The notes below the pieces were generated by a model. The model did not search any database. It was not told where the DNA came from and worked only from the letters and a program-made list of their open reading frames with translations. DNA of 12,834 nucleotides from Actinomycetes bacterium (GTDB lineage: Bacteria > Actinomycetota > Actinomycetes > Actinomycetales > Cellulomonadaceae): contig JAJYTJ010000110.1 in the NCBI GenBank assembly GCA_021793115.1, positions 1 through 12,834 of the forward strand. Reading direction: 5' to 3'. The position numbers and the translations under genes were made by a program. Positions 6,828 to 12,820 of the stretch are shown one piece after another; within the stretch, counting starts at the first letter, position 1, and each line of letters opens with the position of its first letter.

Positions 6828-6854
6828 CATTCGGCCCTCTGCGGCGCTCGCTGA
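6828..6854 (-). promoter_or_regulatory. Weak sigma-28-like promoter for the chemoreceptor
   Basis: On the minus strand TCAG, a 15-base spacer and GCCGAATG approximate the flagellar sigma consensus TAAA-N15-GCCGATAA, with the spacer length exact, two of four -35 bases and five of eight -10 bases (GCCGA intact) matching. It would give a leader of roughly 40 bases. Chemoreceptors are often in the flagellar sigma regulon, which is why the match is worth recording. It is not strong on sequence alone. Confidence 0.3.
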
Positions 6855-6873
6855 GCACTCGGGCCGGGCGAAT

Positions 6874-6893
6874 CGTGGCGCCGCGGCGCCACG
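6874..6893. promoter_or_regulatory. Perfect 20-bp palindrome (candidate operator) upstream of pxpA
   Basis: The half-site CGTGGCGCCG is followed directly by its exact reverse complement. It ends 20 bases before the GTG of pxpA in the 135-bp divergent mcp-pxpA region. Perfect symmetry of this length next to a metabolic operon suggests a dimeric regulator site, or a leader hairpin if transcription starts upstream. Its regulator is not in the window. Confidence 0.5.
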
Positions 6894-6913
6894 GAGCGCG
6901 GCAAGATCAGGGG

Positions 6914-7705
6914 GTGCGCATCGACCTCAACGCCGACCTCGGCGAGGGAGACGGCCCGTGGCGGCAGGGCCCGGTGCCCGACGACGAGCTGCTCGCGCTC
7001 GTCACCAGCGCGAACGTGGCGGCGGCGTTCCACGCCGGCGATCCCCTGCTCCTGGCCCGCACGTGCGCGCACGCCGTGCGGCGGGGCGTGGCCATCGGTG
7101 CCCACCCGTCGTACGACGACCGCGAGGGCTTCGGGCGCCGCCGCACGGAGGTCGTGCCCGCCGTGCTCACGGCCCAGGTGCTCTACCAGCTCGGTGCGGT
7201 CGCGGCTCTCGCGCAGTCGGTCGGCGGTGCGATGACCCACGTCAAGCCGCACGGCGCGCTGTACCACCGCGTCACGCACGACGACGAGCAGGCGCAGGCC
7301 GTCGTCGCGGCCCTCGCCCGGTTCGACACCACGCTCACGCTCGTCGGGCTGCCGGGTGCGCGTGTGCTGGCGCTGGCCGACGAGGCGGGCATCCCCACGG
7401 TGCGCGAGGCGTTCGTCGACCGGGGCTACCGGCCGGACGGGACGCTCGTGCCGCGGGGCGAGCAGGGGGCGCTCGTCACCAGCCCGGTGCTGGCGGGGGA
7501 GCGCGCGGTGCGGCTCGCCACCGAGGGGAAGGTCGTCGCGGTCGACGGCACGGTGGTCGACGTGCCGGCGGACTCGCTGTGCGTCCACTCGGACACGCCC
7601 GGCGCCGTCCAGATCGCGCGCGCCGTCCGCTCGGCGCTCGCGGCGGCCGGCGTCGAGGTGACGGCCTTCCGCGACCCTCCCGCGCCGCGCTCGGCGTCGG
7701 ACTGA
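6914..7705 (+). CDS. pxpA: 5-oxoprolinase subunit A (LamB/YcsF family)
   Basis: The product is 263 residues. With PxpB and PxpC it forms the ATP-dependent cytosolic 5-oxoprolinase that opens 5-oxo-L-proline to L-glutamate. Family motifs are intact: DLNADLGEG at 4-12, SANVAAAFHAGD at 32-43, IGAHPSYDDREGFGRR at 61-76, HVKPHGALYH at 109-118, FVDRGYRPDGTLVPR at 167-181 and LCVHSDTPGA at 222-231. Length matches the family (about 245-260). The segment usually reading ACGFHAGD is AAAFHAGD here, a Cys-Gly to Ala-Ala change. GTG 6914 gives the canonical MRIDLNADLGEG N-terminus. No well-spaced Shine-Dalgarno precedes it; a G-run abuts the start, and a CAAGAT six bases upstream would fit leaderless transcription (speculative). 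The pxpBC gene follows after 11 bases. Confidence 0.95.
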   Translation: MRIDLNADLGEGDGPWRQGPVPDDELLALVTSANVAAAFHAGDPLLLARTCAHAVRRGVAIGAHPSYDDREGFGRRRTEVVPAVLTAQVLYQLGAVAALAQSVGGAMTHVKPHGALYHRVTHDDEQAQAVVAALARFDTTLTLVGLPGARVLALADEAGIPTVREAFVDRGYRPDGTLVPRGEQGALVTSPVLAGERAVRLATEGKVVAVDGTVVDVPADSLCVHSDTPGAVQIARAVRSALAAAGVEVTAFRDPPAPRSASD

Positions 7706-7716
7706 GGTCGCCCGGG

Positions 7717-9669
7717 ATGGCTGCGCCGCGCGAGGCGACCCCGGGTGCGGCCCGTGCCGCTGCCGGTGCCGGTGCGGGTGCTCATGACGGTGCCCATGAC
7801 GGTGCCGACGCCGGTCCCGGTGCTCATGCTGGTGCTCATGACGGCGCCCACGCCGGTGCTCAAGCCTGGGGCTGGCACCGGGCGGGCGACGACGGGCTGC
7901 TGCTCGACCTGTCGGGCGCGGGTGCGGTCGCCCGCGTGGCGTCGGCCCTGGTGGCGGCGCCGCCCGACGGGGTGGTCGACGTGGTGCCGGCCGCGCGCAC
8001 GGTGCTGGTCCGCGGCGGTGCACACGCATGGGACGCGTGGGCCGCGGCCGTGCGCGCGCTGGCCGAGGCGGCGCTCGACGGCCGCACCGCCGCCGCGGCC
8101 TCGTCGTCCGCGCCGCCACGCGTAGTGCCGATCCCCGTGGTCTACGACGGGGAGGACGTGGCCGAGGTCGCCCGCCTCGCCGGCCTGTCGACGGACGAGG
8201 TCGTCGCGCGGCACGCGGCGGCGTGCTACCGGGTCGCGTTCGGCGGGTTCATGCCGGGGTTCGCCTACCTCACCGGCCTCGACCCGGCGCTCGTGGTGCC
8301 ACGCCTGGCCACGCCGCGCACGCGCGTGCCGGCGGGGGCGGTGGCGGTCGCCGGGGAGTACAGCGCGGTCTACCCGCGGGCCACACCGGGCGGCTGGCGG
8401 CTGCTCGGCCGCACGCGGGCGGTGATGTTCGATCCGTCGGACGACGACCGGCCGGCACTGCTCGAACCGGGCGACGAGGTGCGGTTCGTCCCGGAGCGCG
8501 ACGCGCTCGCGGCGGGCCCGGTCCCGGCCGCCGGGGAGGTGGCCGGCGGGCCGGACGGCCGGGCTCGGGTTCCCGCCGACACTGCCGTTCCGCCCGACGA
8601 GCCGACTGACCTGCCCGACGAGCCTGTCGGCGTGCCCGATGACCCGGTCGGTGCGCCGGACGGCCCGGCGGGCGTGCCCGATGACCCGGCCAGCGAGCAC
8701 TCTGATGGGCGGCGTGCCGCCGGCGTCCGTCGTCGCCCCGGTCGCGACCGTCCCGGCGGCTGGGGGCACGTGGAGGTGCTGGCGACGGGCCCGCTCGTCC
8801 TCGTCGAGGACGCGGGGCGGCCGGGGCTGGCGGCCGTCGGCGTGCCCCGCAGCGGCGCGGCGGACCCTCGGGCGCTGCGCGCTGCGAACCGGCTCGTCGG
8901 CAACCGGGCCGGGGCCGCGGCGCTGGAGATGGTGCTCGGCGGGCTCGTCGTGCGCTTCGCCACGACCACAGCGTTCGCCCTGGTCGGCGCGCCCGCCCCG
9001 GCGACGCTCGACGGAACGGCCGTGCCGCCCGGCCGCGCGGTCCGAGCCCCGGCGGGGGCGGTCCTCGAGGTCGGCGTCCCGGCGCGCGGCCTGCGCACGT
9101 GGCTCGCGGTGCGCGGCGGCCTCGCCGCGGCCCCGGTGCTCGGCTCGCGCTCGACCGACGTGCTGTCGGGCCTGGGTCCCGCGCGCATCGCGGCGGGGGA
9201 CGTGCTGCCGCTCGGCACCGCGTTCGACGGGTTGCCGCAGCTCGGCCCGGACGGCGTGCCCCAGCGCCGTCCGGACGGCACGCGCGAGGCCGCCGTTCCG
9301 CCCGCCGACGTGGCGGTGGTGCTTCCCGCGACGTGGGGCCCGCGCCGGGCGTGGCTCGACGACGAGTCCCGCGACCGCCTGCGCGCGCAGGAGTGGGCGG
9401 TGGCGGCGGACAGCAACCGGGTGGCCCTGCGGTGCGACGGGCCGGCGCTGGCACGTGGGCGCGACGACGAGCTGCCGAGCGAGGGCCTGGTGCTCGGCGC
9501 GGTCCAGGTGCCGCACGACGGCCAGCCGCTGCTGTTCGGTCCCGACCATCCCGTGACGGGCGGGTATCCGGTGGTGGCGGTGCTGACGGCGGAGGGCATC
9601 GGGCGCGCGGCGCAGTGCCGGCCGGGCGACCGCGTGCGCCTGGCGCTCGGGCCGGCCGGCCGAGTCTGA
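7717..9669 (+). CDS. pxpBC: Fused 5-oxoprolinase subunits B and C (carboxyltransferase/allophanate-hydrolase-like)
   Basis: The product is 650 residues and joins the two remaining 5-oxoprolinase subunits; such fusions are often labelled 5-oxoprolinase/urea amidolyase family. Residues 17-50 are a GAHD-type repeat with five histidines. Residues about 51-262 are PxpB (WGWHRAGDDGLLLDL; CYRVAFGGFMPGFAYLTGLDP at 170-190; TPRTRVPAGAVAVAGEYSAV at 199-218). Residues 263-350 are a Pro/Asp/Arg-rich linker with heptapeptide repeats. PxpC runs from about 352 to 646 (EDAGRPGLAAVGVPRSGAADP at 364-384; SNRVALRCDGPALARG; DELPSEGLVLGAVQVPHDGQ; GPDHPVTGGYPVVAVLT). ATG 7717 has GAGG nine bases upstream, and no later in-frame ATG/GTG precedes the PxpB core, so the histidine repeat is probably translated. 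It shares a transcript with pxpA. Confidence 0.93.
   Translation: MAAPREATPGAARAAAGAGAGAHDGAHDGADAGPGAHAGAHDGAHAGAQAWGWHRAGDDGLLLDLSGAGAVARVASALVAAPPDGVVDVVPAARTVLVRGGAHAWDAWAAAVRALAEAALDGRTAAAASSSAPPRVVPIPVVYDGEDVAEVARLAGLSTDEVVARHAAACYRVAFGGFMPGFAYLTGLDPALVVPRLATPRTRVPAGAVAVAGEYSAVYPRATPGGWRLLGRTRAVMFDPSDDDRPALLEPGDEVRFVPERDALAAGPVPAAGEVAGGPDGRARVPADTAVPPDEPTDLPDEPVGVPDDPVGAPDGPAGVPDDPASEHSDGRRAAGVRRRPGRDRPGGWGHVEVLATGPLVLVEDAGRPGLAAVGVPRSGAADPRALRAANRLVGNRAGAAALEMVLGGLVVRFATTTAFALVGAPAPATLDGTAVPPGRAVRAPAGAVLEVGVPARGLRTWLAVRGGLAAAPVLGSRSTDVLSGLGPARIAAGDVLPLGTAFDGLPQLGPDGVPQRRPDGTREAAVPPADVAVVLPATWGPRRAWLDDESRDRLRAQEWAVAADSNRVALRCDGPALARGRDDELPSEGLVLGAVQVPHDGQPLLFGPDHPVTGGYPVVAVLTAEGIGRAAQCRPGDRVRLALGPAGRV
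7765..7866 (+). repeat. 12-bp repeat encoding a histidine-rich GAHD tract at the PxpB-C N-terminus
   Basis: Codons 17-50 read as four-residue units GAGA, GAHD, GAHD, GADA, (GP), GAHA, GAHD, GAHA, GAQA. The DNA unit is a variant of GGTGCTCATGAC. Five histidines (23, 27, 37, 41, 45) are regularly spaced. PxpB proteins usually begin close to the GDDALL-like motif, so this is an added N-terminal extension. Confidence 0.9.
8611..8694 (+). repeat. 21-bp repeat encoding the PxpB-PxpC interdomain linker
   Basis: Four units encode LPDEPVG, VPDDPVG, APDGPAG and VPDDPAS (residues 299-326), preceded by a degenerate VPPDEPTD. The repeat is acidic and proline-rich and sits between the two enzyme domains, followed by an arginine-rich patch (RRAAGVRRRPGRDR), as expected for an extended spacer. 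Confidence 0.85.
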
Positions 9670-9789
9670 CGGCGGTGCCGGGCGAGGAGGGCCGGCCGAG
9701 TCTGACGGCGGTGCCGGGCGAGGAGGGCCGACCGAGCCTGTCGGCGGTGCCGGGCGGAGGCCGACCGAGCCTGGCGGCGGCGCTGGCGA
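9654..9789 (+). repeat. 36-bp tandem repeat across the pxpBC stop codon
   Basis: Units start at 9654, 9690, 9726 and 9759. Copies 1 and 2 are identical over 36 bp (GGCCGGCCGAGTCTGACGGC at the left end), copy 3 is diverged and 3 bp shorter, and copy 4 is more diverged. The pxpBC TGA (9667-9669) lies inside copy 1. In another forward frame the units read GRPSLTAVPGEE, GRPSLTAVPGEE, GRPSLSAVPGG and GRPSLAAAL, an open frame that runs on to 9896. Confidence 0.93.
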
Positions 9790-9809
9790 GGGCGCCGGCG
9801 AGGGCGCCG
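9786..9809 (+). repeat. 12-bp tandem duplication
   Basis: GCGAGGGCGCCG occurs twice back to back, directly after the 36-bp array. It is non-coding on the best interpretation. Confidence 0.8.
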
Positions 9810-9838
9810 AGCCGATCGGGCGATGCCCGCCCGCGCAG

Positions 9839-9866
9839 TTCCGGCGCGGTCCGCCGCCGGCCGGAA
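9839..9866 (+). terminator. Candidate hairpin terminator after pxpBC
   Basis: TTCCGGC at 9839-9845 pairs perfectly with GCCGGAA at 9860-9866, and the 14-base loop can pair further (GCGG with CCGC). It lies 170 bases past the pxpBC stop and 70 bases before the first NrdR box, a sensible place to separate the two transcription units. No T-tract follows. Confidence 0.35.
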
Positions 9867-9935
9867 GTCACCCACAAGTTGGGACGTTCGTCCTAAGCCC
9901 AAGGGCCTCCGTGGGAGTGCGCCCCGACGACGAGA

Positions 9936-9951
9936 ATGCAACATGTAGGCA
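9936..9951 (+). promoter_or_regulatory. NrdR box 1 (distal)
   Basis: ATGCAACATGTAGGCA matches the core of the known NrdR-box pattern acaCwAtATaTwGtgt at all its most conserved positions (C, w, A, A, T, T, w, G), with nine of sixteen overall. It is placed exactly 32 bp before the better second box, the three-turn spacing typical of paired NrdR boxes. Confidence 0.72.
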
Positions 9952-9967
9952 CGCCGCGCGTGTCGCA

Positions 9968-9983
9968 CCACAACATCTTGTGT
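9968..9983 (+). promoter_or_regulatory. NrdR box 2 (proximal)
   Basis: CCACAACATCTTGTGT matches acaCwAtATaTwGtgt at thirteen of sixteen positions, including every conserved core base, and contains the perfect inverted repeat CACAA-N4-TTGTG. It lies 63 bases before the nrdD ATG. NrdR is the ATP/dATP-sensing zinc-finger repressor of bacterial ribonucleotide reductase operons. Confidence 0.85.
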
Positions 9984-10046
9984 TCTCGGGTCGGATGGGG
10001 CTCGCACCCCGAGGGTGGAGTGCAGGAGTCCGAGGAGAGGGAAGCG

Positions 10047-11918
10047 ATGTCACAGGAGCCGGTTGTCATCGAGGTGGGAAGCTCGATCGAGGAGTACCTC
10101 GACCGGAGCGACTGGCGTGTCAACGCCAATGCCAACCAGGGCTATTCGCTCGGTGGCCTCATCCTCAACACCGCCGGCAAGGTCGTCGCGAACTACTGGC
10201 TCAGCCACGTCTACCGCCCCGAGATCGGCGAGGCTCACCGCAACGGCGACCTCCACATCCACGACCTCGACATGCTGTCCGGCTACTGCGCGGGCTGGTC
10301 CCTGCGCAACCTGCTGCAGGAAGGGCTCAACGGGGTGCCCGGCAAGGTCGAGGCGACCGCGCCGAAGCACTTCTCGAGCGCCATCGGCCAGATCGTCAAC
10401 TTCCTCGGCACGATGCAGAACGAGTGGGCCGGCGCGCAGGCGTTCAGCTCGTTCGACACGTTCATGGCGCCGTTCGTCCGCCTGGACAAGCTCTCGTACA
10501 CCGAGGTGCGCCAGGGCATCCAGGAGCTCATCTACAACCTCAACGTGCCGAGCCGGTGGGGCACGCAGACGCCGTTCACCAACCTGACGTTCGACTGGAC
10601 GTGCCCGGAGGACCTGCGCGACGACGTGCCGTTCGTCGGCGGCGAGCCCGTGGACTTCACGTACGGCGACCTGCAGGTCGAGATGGACATGATCAACCGG
10701 GCCTACATGGAGGTCATGACCGAGGGCGACGCGTCCGGCCGGGTGTTCACCTTCCCGATCCCGACGTACAACATCACCGCCGACTTCCCGTGGGAGTCGG
10801 AGAACGCCGAGCGGCTGTTCGCGATGACGGCGAAGTACGGGCTGCCGTACTTCCAGAACTTCATCAACTCCGACATGAAGCCGGGCGACGTCCGGTCCAT
10901 GTGCTGCCGGCTCCAGCTGGACCTGCGCGAGCTGCTCAAGCGCGGCAACGGCCTGTTTGGCTCCGGCGAGCAGACCGGCTCGGTGGGCGTCGTCACCATC
11001 AACTGCGCGCGCCTGGGCTTCGTGCACCACGGCGACGAGGCCGGGCTGCTCGCGGCGCTGGACCGGCTGCTCGACCTGGCGAAGGAGTCGCTCGAGCTCA
11101 AGCGGCGCACCATCCAGGACCTCATGGACCGCGGCCTGTTCCCCTACACCAAGCGCTACCTCGGCAGCCTGGAGAGCCACTTCTCGACGATCGGCGTCAA
11201 CGGGATCAACGAGATGGTCCGCAACTTCACGGGCGACGACTACGACATCACGGACCCGCGCGGCCACGCGCAGGCGATCCGGCTGCTCGACCACGTGCGC
11301 GCGCGGATGGTCGAGTTCCAGGAGGAGACCGGCAACCTCTACAACCTCGAGGCGACGCCGGCCGAGGGGACCACGTACCGGTTCGCCAAGGAGGACCGCA
11401 AGCGGTTCCCCGGGATCGTCCAGGCCGGCACCGACGCCAACCCGTACTACACGAACTCGTCGCAGCTGCCGGTCGCCTTCACCGACGACCCGTTCGAGGC
11501 GCTCGCGCGGCAGGACGAGCTCCAGACGAAGTACACCGGCGGCACGGTGCTGCACCTGTACATGGCCGACCGGATCTCGACGTCCGAGGCGTGCCGCGAG
11601 CTCGTCAAGCGCGCGCTGTCGTCGTTCCGGCTGCCGTACCTCACCATCACGCCGACGTTCTCCATCTGCCCGAACCACGGCTACCTGTCCGGCGAGCACT
11701 GGACGTGCCCGACGTGCCAGGACGCCGGCAAGCAGGTCGAGTGCGAGGTGTGGACGCGCGTCATGGGTTACTTCCGCCCGGTGGCATCGTTCAACGTCGG
11801 CAAGAAGGGCGAGCAGGCGGAGCGGGTCTCGTTCCAGGAGTCGGTCGCCTTCGGCACCGACCCGGGCATGCACGCGTTCGCGCACGACGAGCTCGTCGGC
11901 GCGACCGCGGAGGCATGA
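10047..11918 (+). CDS. nrdD: Anaerobic (class III) ribonucleoside-triphosphate reductase, glycyl radical enzyme
   Basis: The product is 623 residues and reduces ribonucleoside triphosphates to dNTPs without oxygen, using a glycyl radical made by NrdG. Visible residues are Cys81 in DLDMLSGYCAGW, the Cys286-Cys287 pair in SMCCRLQL (one should be the thiyl-radical cysteine), Asn319 in VVTINC, a zinc site CPNH at 541-544 with CPTC at 554-557, and the glycyl-radical motif RVMGY at 571-575 (Gly574). It begins directly with the catalytic region: there is no N-terminal ATP-cone, so it lacks the dATP activity-control domain of the roughly 710-residue E. coli enzyme. ATG 10047 is preceded by AGGAGAGGG; an in-frame ATG at 9936 lies inside an NrdR box and is rejected. 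Its stop touches nrdG, and the paired NrdR boxes upstream imply NrdR repression. Confidence 0.97.
   Translation: MSQEPVVIEVGSSIEEYLDRSDWRVNANANQGYSLGGLILNTAGKVVANYWLSHVYRPEIGEAHRNGDLHIHDLDMLSGYCAGWSLRNLLQEGLNGVPGKVEATAPKHFSSAIGQIVNFLGTMQNEWAGAQAFSSFDTFMAPFVRLDKLSYTEVRQGIQELIYNLNVPSRWGTQTPFTNLTFDWTCPEDLRDDVPFVGGEPVDFTYGDLQVEMDMINRAYMEVMTEGDASGRVFTFPIPTYNITADFPWESENAERLFAMTAKYGLPYFQNFINSDMKPGDVRSMCCRLQLDLRELLKRGNGLFGSGEQTGSVGVVTINCARLGFVHHGDEAGLLAALDRLLDLAKESLELKRRTIQDLMDRGLFPYTKRYLGSLESHFSTIGVNGINEMVRNFTGDDYDITDPRGHAQAIRLLDHVRARMVEFQEETGNLYNLEATPAEGTTYRFAKEDRKRFPGIVQAGTDANPYYTNSSQLPVAFTDDPFEALARQDELQTKYTGGTVLHLYMADRISTSEACRELVKRALSSFRLPYLTITPTFSICPNHGYLSGEHWTCPTCQDAGKQVECEVWTRVMGYFRPVASFNVGKKGEQAERVSFQESVAFGTDPGMHAFAHDELVGATAEA
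11909..11913 (+). promoter_or_regulatory. Ribosome binding site that decides the nrdG start
   Basis: GGAGG lies within the last codons of nrdD. It is seven bases before ATG 11921 but only one base before ATG 11915, whose ATGA overlaps the nrdD stop. Spacing favours 11921; the alternative adds only two residues. Confidence 0.65.
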
Positions 11919-11920
11919 CG

Positions 11921-12643
11921 ATGACCGACCCGGCGCCGGTCGCGGACGCGCGACCCGCGCCCGCAACCGGCGCCCGGGTGGTCCCGATGGCACCGGCCGC
12001 CGACACGCTGGCGATCGCGGGGCTCGTCCCGCTGTCCACCGTCGACTGGCCCGGCAAGCTCGTCGCGACCGCGTTCCTGCAGGGCTGCCCGTGGCGGTGC
12101 CCGTACTGCCACAACGCCGGCATCCTCGACACCCGCACGCCGGGCGCGGTGCCGTGGTCGGCCGTGCGGGCGCTGCTCGACCGGCGCCACGGGCTGCTCG
12201 ACGGCGTCGTCTTCTCCGGCGGCGAGCCGACGAGGCAGGCGGGTCTCCTCGACGCCGTGCGCGAGGTGAAGGACGAGGGCTTCGTCGTCGGCCTGCACAC
12301 CGGAGGTGCCTACCCGGCGCGCCTGGCGCCGCTGCTGCCCTACGTCGACTGGATCGGCTTCGACGTCAAGGCGCCGGCGCACCTCTACCGCGCGATCACG
12401 CGCGTCGGCGGGCCGACGACCTCGGCCGACCGGGCGTTCGCCTCGCTGCGGGCCGTGCTGGACGCCGGCGTCGACGTCACGGTGCGCACCACGGTGGACC
12501 CGACCGTGCTCACCGACGACGACGTGCACGAGCTCACCGACACCCTGTTCGACATGGGGGTGCGCGAGCACGTGCTCCAGGAGGTGCGTGCCGAGGGCAC
12601 GACGCCGGAGTACCGCGCGGCGCTGGCGGCCGTCCGCGGCTGA
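11921..12643 (+). CDS. nrdG: Anaerobic ribonucleotide reductase activating protein (radical SAM)
   Basis: The product is 240 residues. It uses S-adenosylmethionine and a [4Fe-4S] cluster to generate the glycyl radical on NrdD. The cluster motif CPWRCPYC (Cys56, Cys60, Cys63, CX3CX2C) follows the N-terminal LVPLSTVDWPGKLVATAFLQG segment, and the SAM-contact motif FSGGEPT is at 98-104. Further conserved pieces are GLHTGGAYP and WIGFDVKAP at 144-152. The first ~28 residues are Ala/Pro-rich and poorly conserved. The CX3CX2C motif with a full-length ~215-residue barrel resembles the NrdG2-type branch more than the short E. coli NrdG. It is co-transcribed with nrdD, with overlapping or 2-base-spaced genes depending on the start. 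Confidence 0.95.
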   Translation: MTDPAPVADARPAPATGARVVPMAPAADTLAIAGLVPLSTVDWPGKLVATAFLQGCPWRCPYCHNAGILDTRTPGAVPWSAVRALLDRRHGLLDGVVFSGGEPTRQAGLLDAVREVKDEGFVVGLHTGGAYPARLAPLLPYVDWIGFDVKAPAHLYRAITRVGGPTTSADRAFASLRAVLDAGVDVTVRTTVDPTVLTDDDVHELTDTLFDMGVREHVLQEVRAEGTTPEYRAALAAVRG

Positions 12644-12656
12644 TCGGGCAGGGCCT

Positions 12657-12675
12657 CGGCCCGGCGGTCGGGCCG
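12657..12675 (+). terminator. Candidate hairpin terminator after nrdG
   Basis: CGGCCCG, the loop GCGGT and CGGGCCG form a perfect 7-bp stem beginning 14 bases after the nrdG stop. The position suits a terminator; there is no T-tract. Confidence 0.45.
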
Positions 12676-12722
12676 GCCGTGTGTGGAGTTGGGTGGGGCC
12701 TGCCCGGGGACGCGCGCGGGAA

Positions 12723-12820
12723 CCGGCGCGGGCCTGCGCGGAGCCGCGTGGACCTGCGCGGTGACCGGCGTGGTGACCGGCGTGGTGACTGGCGCGGACC
12801 GGCGCGGACCGGCGTGGTGA
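12723..12820 (+). repeat. Mixed 10/12-bp tandem repeat at the window end
   Basis: Nine adjoining units alternate two lengths: a 10-bp type (CCGGCGCGGA and variants, at 12723, 12733, 12743, 12789, 12799) and a 12-bp type (CCGGCGTGGTGA, at 12753, 12765, 12777, 12809). The 12-mer reads as the 10-mer with two extra bases. The tract is non-coding on both strands as far as I can judge. The array may continue beyond 12834. Confidence 0.88.

Larger units (their letters stand above)
9670..10046 (+). other. 377-bp intergenic region between pxpBC and nrdD
   Basis: From left to right it holds the remainder of the 36-bp repeat array, two 12-bp repeats (9786-9809), a 7-bp-stem hairpin (9839-9866), a small inverted repeat GGACG-TT-CGTCC (9882-9893), two NrdR boxes (9936-9951, 9968-9983), and a leader in which CTCGGG at 9985-9990 can pair with CCCGAG at 10008-10013, competing with GGGG 9997-10000 pairing CCCC 10007-10010. 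The nrdD ribosome binding site (AGGAGAGGG region) is at about 10033-10041. I could not identify a convincing -35/-10 pair and see no supported gene. Confidence 0.7.

Noticed and set aside
9654..9809. CRISPR-like repeat array
   Set aside because: Units are contiguous without unique spacers, diverge progressively and have no cas genes nearby; the other arrays in the window fail the same test.
9936..10046. N-terminal extension of NrdD from ATG 9936
   Set aside because: The ATG lies inside an NrdR box, lacks an RBS, and the 37 extra residues do not resemble an ATP-cone or any NrdD N-terminus.
9984..10046. Riboswitch in the nrdD leader
   Set aside because: Only two short competing stems can be drawn, the transcript start is unknown, and no conserved aptamer elements such as a B12 box are visible.
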